A stretch of DNA of 36,777 nucleotides, from the NCBI GenBank assembly GCA_037179515.1, contig JAXCGZ010021628.1, forward strand, positions 1-36,777, given 5' to 3'. The translations under genes were made by a program, and so were the position numbers. This DNA is from Halocaridina rubra. Its lineage: Eukaryota > Arthropoda > Malacostraca > Decapoda > Atyidae. Below, one piece after another: positions 1 to 36,777 of the stretch (within the stretch, counting starts at the first letter, position 1; each line of letters starts with the position of its first letter). Under the pieces are notes generated by a model. That model worked only from the letters and a program-made list of their open reading frames with translations. It ran no database searches and had not been told where the DNA came from.

Positions 1-207
1 TATGTGCCTATCATCTCAAAAGGTCTTTGGCTGTTTGGTGTAAGTGGTCTCGAGGTGTAGTAGATGTGAAGCCTGTGAATCTTAAGCATTGTTCTATATA
101 GCCTGTAGGGTGGTGTAATGTGTTTATTGAGGTTAGAAGTCCCAGCAGGGCTTGCATATGCAAGCATTGAAAGTAAATACTGCTTGTAAACTTGTGTGTG
201 ATTTCTT

Positions 208-717
208 TGCTGTGTCTGAATGCTGTATAGACAAGTTACCTAGGGATATTAAATGTTGGTGCAGTTTGATTTTAATGTTTGAGACACGTTACTTAACAGT
301 GATATATCGTTTGTTACACCAAGGATTTTTGTGTGTTAAGGGGATGTTGTTTATAGTTAGGTGTGGAATGCTATGGTTTGGTGCTGTCCAGTTTGTGAAA
401 AGAATAACTAGATTTACCTAAGGTCAAATTGTCTGTTTGTGGTGAACCATTCTTACACTGTGACATGCTAGGGCTGGATGAGGTCTGTAGTCCTTTGCAT
501 TTTGACATGCACTTGTGATTGTTATGTAGTTTGCATAGAGAGCTATGTGCACTTGGGGTAAGGGTGGCGTGAATATATCGTGCTAGTATAGTTTTAAAAG
601 AGTGTGAGTGATAAGACACATCCTTGAGGGACTTCGTTTGTAAAGTTTCTGATGCTTTGTGACTGACTGGCAAATGGTGCATGTGCACACCTGCCTGTGA
701 AATAGTTTGCCAGCTAT
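208..717. repeat. Tandem duplication inside the Jockey/I-like element, copy 1
   Basis: About 510 bp, matched along its length by 718-1229. Shared landmarks include GACAAGTTACC-like starts, CTGTCCAGTTTGTGAAAA at about 385 and 898, GATTTACCTAAGGTCAAATT at about 411 and 925, and AAGACACATCCTTGAGGGAC at 612 and 1123. In this copy the catalytic YADD box reads as YANY. Confidence 0.8.
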
Positions 718-1229
718 CTTTGTTGAGCTGAATTCTGTATGAACAAGTTACCTGGAGATATTAAATCTTAGTGTTGTTTGATTTCAATGTTTTAGATAAG
801 TTATTTAAATGACATTGATATATTTTTATCATATCAAGGATTTTTTGTTAAAGGGGATGTTGTTCATAGTGAGGTGTGGAATGTGTTGGTGGTGTGCTGT
901 CCAGTTTGTGAAAAAACTAACTAGATTTACCTAAGGTCAAATTAAGTCTATTTGTGGTTCATTCACACAGTGTGTCAAACTAGGGCTGGAGGAAGTCTGC
1001 AGTTGTTTGCATTTAGACGTGTACTTGTGATTGTATGTGATGTCGTAGACAGCTATGTATACTTGGGGTAAGAGTGGTGTGGGTATATCGAGTTTGTATA
1101 GTTTTAAAGCGCGTGGGTGATAAGACACATCCTTGAGGGACTTCGTTTGTAAAGGTTCGGATACTTGATAACTGACTGGCAAATGATGCCTGTGCACGCC
1201 TGCCTGTGAGGCAGTTGTCCAGCTACATA
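718..1229. repeat. Tandem duplication inside the Jockey/I-like element, copy 2
   Basis: Second copy of the 510-bp block. Here the catalytic-box region has lost bases and no longer reads as YADD in frame. The copies differ by scattered substitutions and small indels, so the duplication is not recent. Confidence 0.8.
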
Positions 1230-1825
1230 TTTGTTACTGTACATGTTTGTGTTGAACATTTTATTTGCGAGGTTATGGCTTCAGTGGCTTCACTTATGCC
1301 TAATGTGAAAAGAAGAGGGGTTTTTGTGCCGACCTTGGTGAATATATGATATTAAAAATTCTCTGTCAGGTCAGTAAGAAGAGTGACTATGTAGTGTAAT
1401 GGTCTGAAATCATGTGATGAGAATGAAAGGAATGTGAAGAATAATTTGTTACCACATAAGTCCTATGGTGATTGCAGACGGAGTGCAGGGTAGTGCAATG
1501 GGACGATGTGAAGAGGATAATGTGGGTTTTTTGTTAGGTTTGGAGATTTTGATACTGACATGCTTCCAAATGTTGGATCTCGTGTTGTGTTAGTAGTATG
1601 CTAATTTGATATGCTTTGTGGTCCCAGGTGTCTAAGGTGTATGTTGCTCATAATATCATGGCTGTAGATGAGTACTTGAAATTGTTGATTGTTTTCATGT
1701 GCTTTGTTGGATGGTGGGTGCAAGGTGTATAGTTTTGGTTTGTTGGGGACTGTCTCTTTCGTCTGATGATGCACTGGTTGTCACAGTGGGAGTGTAGATG
1801 ACTTACAGTACAGAAATAGTTGATT

Positions 1826-1879
1826 AGGTTATTTCCCCGTTGTTTGATTAGGTAATTTCCCCGATGTTTGGATGAGGGT
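1826..1879. repeat. Short tandem duplication, about 26 bp unit, two copies
   Basis: GATTAGGTTATTTCCCCG and GATTAGGTAATTTCCCCG lie next to each other with matching flanks (TTGTTT / ATGTTT). Confidence 0.7.
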
Positions 1880-1999
1880 ATAGTGTCTATTGTTGTGATG
1901 GTATCATGTGATTTTCTTGTGGTACTGTTGGATAGTGTCAAGCTGTTTAGGGTTTTTATCGAGATTTTTGGTGATTGTTTTATGATCAAGGGTTGGCAG

Positions 2000-2734
2000 T
2001 TACTTATTCCAATTTAATGTTTGCTGTTGTTGACGTTCCCTAGGCTGTCTGGCCAAACAGCCTTGAAAGTTTGTTGTTCTAGTATTTTATTACTCATTTG
2101 CGTGTTAAGTGCTGGTATTTGTGTAGTGTCGTGTGTGGGGTATTGGAGAATGTTTGTGTATCACATTGTCTAATTATGTCTTGAATTTCTGGTGTGACAC
2201 AGGGTTTGTGTCTTTCTTTTAACTCTATGGATATATTTTTGTCTTTTAAATTATTGTGTTAAAATAGTGTACTGTAACATCATTTATGTTTGTAATGTGA
2301 GTACTGATGTTTCATATTGTAGTTCTGTAGCATTATTAAAAGCTTTCCAGTTGGTTCATTTGTAATTGGTGTTCATGAGTCCGTGGCCAGGTAGGGTGGT
2401 TCTTGTTTTGGTAGTGATGATAAAGAAAAAGTCAGAACCTAGGGTTTTGACCACATTCCAGGCTGCCGTATAGGCGATATTTGGTGGACACAAGATGATG
2501 ATGATTGGAGAGGATTTCAATAAAGGGTACAATTTTTCTTTTTGTTGAATGTTTACATAACTTAATGAAACCATGGAATTAATATAAATAAAAATGCAAA
2601 AAATTTCACAGGTAATATAACAAACGTTTTTTCATACAAAATATGTATACGTCAAGATGCTTCATATGCTTTATATATTTGAAAGGCTTAATCTTTTAGA
2701 ATATACATTACCAGAAGAACTTATACATTACCAG
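2000..2734. other. Left flank without recognised gene
   Basis: T-rich sequence on the plus strand. Apart from a 7-bp hairpin (2042-2048 with 2057-2063) I see no coding region or named repeat. It may be further decayed retroelement sequence. Confidence 0.4.
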
Positions 2735-2915
2735 AAGAACTAACCCACTTGCTCTGTGGATGACCCAAGCAGGGTGGTGGTGGGGATTTGTGGTAACCCT
2801 TTATCCCCAAGGAGTTAAGGAGTGATTGAGGAAGGTTGGGAGACGATGTGTGTGTTATGACTTGGTCACCATCTTACAAGGGCACTGTGGTCATTGTTTA
2901 TGAATGTACTAACTA
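2735..2915 (+). mobile_element. SINE-like repeat family F3 copy
   Basis: Starts near ATGACCCAAGCAGGGTGGTG, continues with a TTATCCCC block and ends with a GACTTGGTCACC / TTACAAGGGCACTGTGGTC tail. The same module occurs at 6395-6545, 25850-26160 and 27505-27665. Its 3' half is shared with family F4. Confidence 0.65.
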
Positions 2916-3124
2916 AACACTTATTCTTAATAATCATCATTTCAGGCTTTGAAGAAAGGAAACAAATAATGATTAACAATGAAGAACAACAAAGGTAGGG
3001 TAAAATCTTACAAAATCATTAACAAAAAGATATTTTCATTATAAATTTTATCATGCATCATGAATATAATTAATATATTTTACTGATATTGCAGAACAAA
3101 ATTAAGATACAAAAGATAGGAAGA

Positions 3125-3240
3125 ATAAAATTTACCCAAGAAAGCCGAAACTCTAGCCTTAATCCCAAGGCTCCAAACTGTCTGTGTCCTCCCCCATTTG
3201 AATGGGAAATAATTGGTACTATAAAATGCATCATTCACAA
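3125..3240 (+). mobile_element. SINE-A 3' fragment
   Basis: Matches the body of SINE-A: CTAGCCTTAATCCCAAGGCT, a TCTGTGTCC block and CCCCCATTTGAATGGGAAAT. The tRNA-like head is missing. Confidence 0.65.
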
Positions 3241-4040
3241 AGCATGAAGAGACCATTAGTTTTAAAAGTTTTCAATAACATTCAGTATAATATTTTGGTA
3301 CAAAATTCATAATTAAAATACATATACCCAACAACTAAAATATATTAATATATAAACGAAAGTATATAACTCGCTGAATAAATTAAAAATTGGGGATCTA
3401 AATATATTCATATCAAGATTTGCAAATACATGCAGAATAAATCTAAACATTACCAATATCACAATACTGCATTTAATTAATAATAACTGAAAATCACACT
3501 ATACAAATTTGCTCTCACAACAGATTAGTATTCAGTACAATACTTATATACATACATATACAGTGGCCACAGTCCCCCTTGAAAGGGGTGTGGTCGAATC
3601 AGAGCGCACCCATTCACCAAAAACTAATATACCGGAGTCACTCTATATTACCTTCTGAAAATGTGTGCTTTGCCTCAACCATCCCCTTACTAGGAGAATT
3701 TTGGTCCTTACATGTGTATATATCTATGTATAAGAGTATAGTACTGAAGTAACACTTATATAATTTTTGATAATGATATCACAGTAAACAGACTACAGAA
3801 CAAGTTTTAAGTTCTGTTTCTCTTTCCAATGGTACAGTTTGAAAAGCCTTTTTTTTTATATTAAATAAGATGCATTATCCCACTGGAGCCAGCAGGTGGC
3901 TACAACAGAACAATCGTAGAGAGACAACAGGGCTTCATCATACCTAGGCCTTTATTAACATTTAGTTGGCATAACTGTGGCGAGAAAAAATCTCCGGGTG
4001 AAGTTGCTCCTCTAACCCTTTTATTTGTCTTTGACAAGGG
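3240..4040. other. AT-rich 3' flank of the ABCB1-like gene
   Basis: Mostly AT-rich sequence. Part of 3560-3720 (CCATCCCCTTACTAGGAGAA...GGTCCTTACATGTG) resembles the shared 3' half of families F3/F4. No coding region seen. Confidence 0.45.
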
Positions 4041-4215
4041 GAATGTTCTTTGCCGTTTTATATGTCAATATTAATCCCAATTATGAGGGTGGACACAGAC
4101 AGTTTGAAGCTGGGGGATTGAGGCTGGATGACCTTTTTTAACTGTGTGGTGGGATTGAACACGAAATTGTCACTTCCCGAGTTGAGCGTACTACAATAGT
4201 CCAGTCTCATACGAC
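4040..4215 (-). mobile_element. SINE-A copy, antisense to plus strand
   Basis: Contains the reverse of the family landmarks: GCCGTTTTATATGTCA, a GGTGGACACAGACAG block, GAGGCTGGATGACC, and GAGTTGAGCGTACTAC from the tRNA-like head. It lies within or just past the 3' UTR of the ABCB1-like gene. Confidence 0.65.
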
Positions 4216-4531
4216 ATTGGGGGAATACAACTATAAAATTCTTATCAAAGACAAGGTTTTTTTTCGAAGCAGCAATTTTTGCTCAAAAATATATACTGTA
4301 TTCACTGTTGTGGCTACCCTGCCAGTTTCAACTAGATAAGGCATCCTATTTAAAAAAAAAAAACTATGCACAGTGAAATGACCTCCCAAGGCAACAATAC
4401 CAAAGGGATTGTTTCGTATGGATTTTGATACTCTCCTGGAGTCCATAGGATTACTTACATTTACAATGCAATAAAAACTCATCATCCGTACAATATGAGT
4501 GTCCACAACAGGAATATACCTAAAACATACT

Positions 4532-4537
4532 TTTATT
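4532..4537 (-). other. Candidate polyadenylation signal of the ABCB1-like gene
   Basis: AATAAA on the minus strand, about 215 bases after the stop codon. Further AATAAA hexamers occur lower down (near 4018-4024 and 3951), so this is the nearest candidate rather than a proven site. Confidence 0.35.
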
Positions 4538-4752
4538 TCACAAGTGTGTTACAATATGGTTACAGTTTCACTGGGAAACGATACTTAAAAATAAACAGTA
4601 GAAGCCGTTATATCTATATACACGTTAAATAATTAAGAGTACGAAGTATGTACTTGTGACTCATAATGTAAGAAAGAGAGAGAATAAATCTGCTTTGGTA
4701 TTATAGAAAATAACATACAAAAATTAAAATGGCGCAAAATTACAATATTTTC

Positions 4753-35798
<31,046 letters not shown>

Positions 35799-36149
35799 CT
35801 ATGAATGAACGAAAAACAAAAGATTTAATAACTTCATTTGTAATTACAGTATAATTTGATTAAAATGTCCTTAAAATATAGCAATTGTTGGAATATTGGT
35901 ACTCTCATGATTTTAATATGTCAATATTTAAGACTTTACGGTTAATATAAAAACACATTAGTAACAATACTTACTACAAGGATCATATAAAATGTTATCT
36001 AAAAATATAACTGATAGAGCATTTTAATACAAGGATTTAACAATCCTCATCTCATCCTTATCTATCTAACCCAATGCTTATTACTACTCACTATATCATA
36101 TACTGTATAGGTCTTATGGACTTAAATAAGACTGTCCAGGACAGTTCAG

Positions 36150-36348
36150 TGCTAAGTCTTCCTTCAGTTACGGTTCTGTTTCCATGCTTACATCAACACC
36201 GAATATTCTTGGATATTCGTTACTCATGTCTTATTATCCTTTCACATCTGACAAGCCACAATACACTCCCCATTTCTGTTCCTATGTTTTCTTCACGCCC
36301 AAGCCCGATGAGGGTAGATTTATATTTTTTAGGTCTGTCATGGTGTCA

Positions 36349-36352
<4 letters not shown>
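36150..36352 (+). mobile_element. LINE 3'-end family D, copy 4 (3' part only)
   Basis: AGCCCGATGAGGGTAGATTT and GTCATGGTGTCACATC match the terminal part of the module at 13897-14310. The (TA)n array follows directly after GTGTCACATC. The preceding stretch 35820-36150 shows nothing recognisable. Confidence 0.65.

Positions 36353-36777
<425 letters not shown>

Larger units (their letters stand above)
1..2000 (-). mobile_element. Degenerate Jockey/I-like non-LTR retrotransposon, reverse transcriptase region, runs off left edge
   Basis: No frame is open, but short minus-strand stretches read as non-LTR reverse transcriptase in the right order. They are KNPHYPLH near 1505-1540, a GRRAQASF-type segment near 1190-1215, and TNEVPQGCVLS at about 1106-1160. 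A second TNEVPQGCVLS lies at 596-651, then IALYA-like catalytic-box remnants, AYASPA at 150-170, and TSTTPRDHLHQ near 45-80. The element is dead, with stops and frameshifts throughout. A block of about 512 bp containing the palm region is present twice. Family placement is by motif style only. Confidence 0.75.

Noticed and set aside
2042..2063. AGGCTGT...ACAGCCT hairpin
   Set aside because: Only 7 bp with an 8-nt loop in a decayed region; expected by chance in a window this size.

Overview
This is a piece of animal genomic DNA. It holds multi-exon coding sequence with GT-AG introns, three kinds of SINE carrying tRNA-like promoter boxes, several families of non-LTR retrotransposon and very long (TA)n arrays. 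The mix suggests an arthropod, most likely a malacostracan or decapod crustacean. That placement is inference; nothing in the window proves it.

The only host gene I can support lies on the minus strand and covers about 31 kb. It is an ABCB1-type (P-glycoprotein / multidrug resistance) full ABC transporter. I could place 21 exons, from 35698-35798 (first in the window) down to 4753-4944 (last, with a TAA stop at 4753-4755). All 20 exon junctions keep the reading frame, and the exons add up to 3471 nt, or 1156 residues plus stop. The N-terminal part (about 150 residues by comparison with vertebrate P-glycoprotein, including TM1-TM2) lies beyond the right edge. In gene order the exons give the rest of TMD1 (exons 1-5), NBD1 (5-9), a basic Ser/Thr-rich linker (10), TMD2 (11-17) and NBD2 (18-21). 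Both NBDs have Walker A, Q-loop, signature, Walker B with its glutamate, and H-loop, so the gene looks intact.

Around it, positions 1 to about 2000 hold a dead Jockey/I-like reverse transcriptase on the minus strand with an internal tandem duplication. Positions 2000-4752 are 3' flank and possible 3' UTR with SINE fragments. The introns hold a nearly complete CR1-like LINE head-to-head with a 5'-truncated inverted copy (6690-10140), RTE-like LINE pieces (13085-13896 and 23297-24090), a fourth LINE 3'-end family, dozens of SINE copies, a 0.9-kb minisatellite (about 16020-16945) and a 1.45-kb (TA)n array punctuated by ACCGGT (20026-21472).

The most unusual structure is in the introns next to certain exons. 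At three or four of them (exons 3, 9 and 15; weaker at exon 7) the splice site and the first or last codons of the exon are repeated in tandem into the neighbouring intron. This leaves a ladder of decoy splice sites attached to decayed exon fragments.
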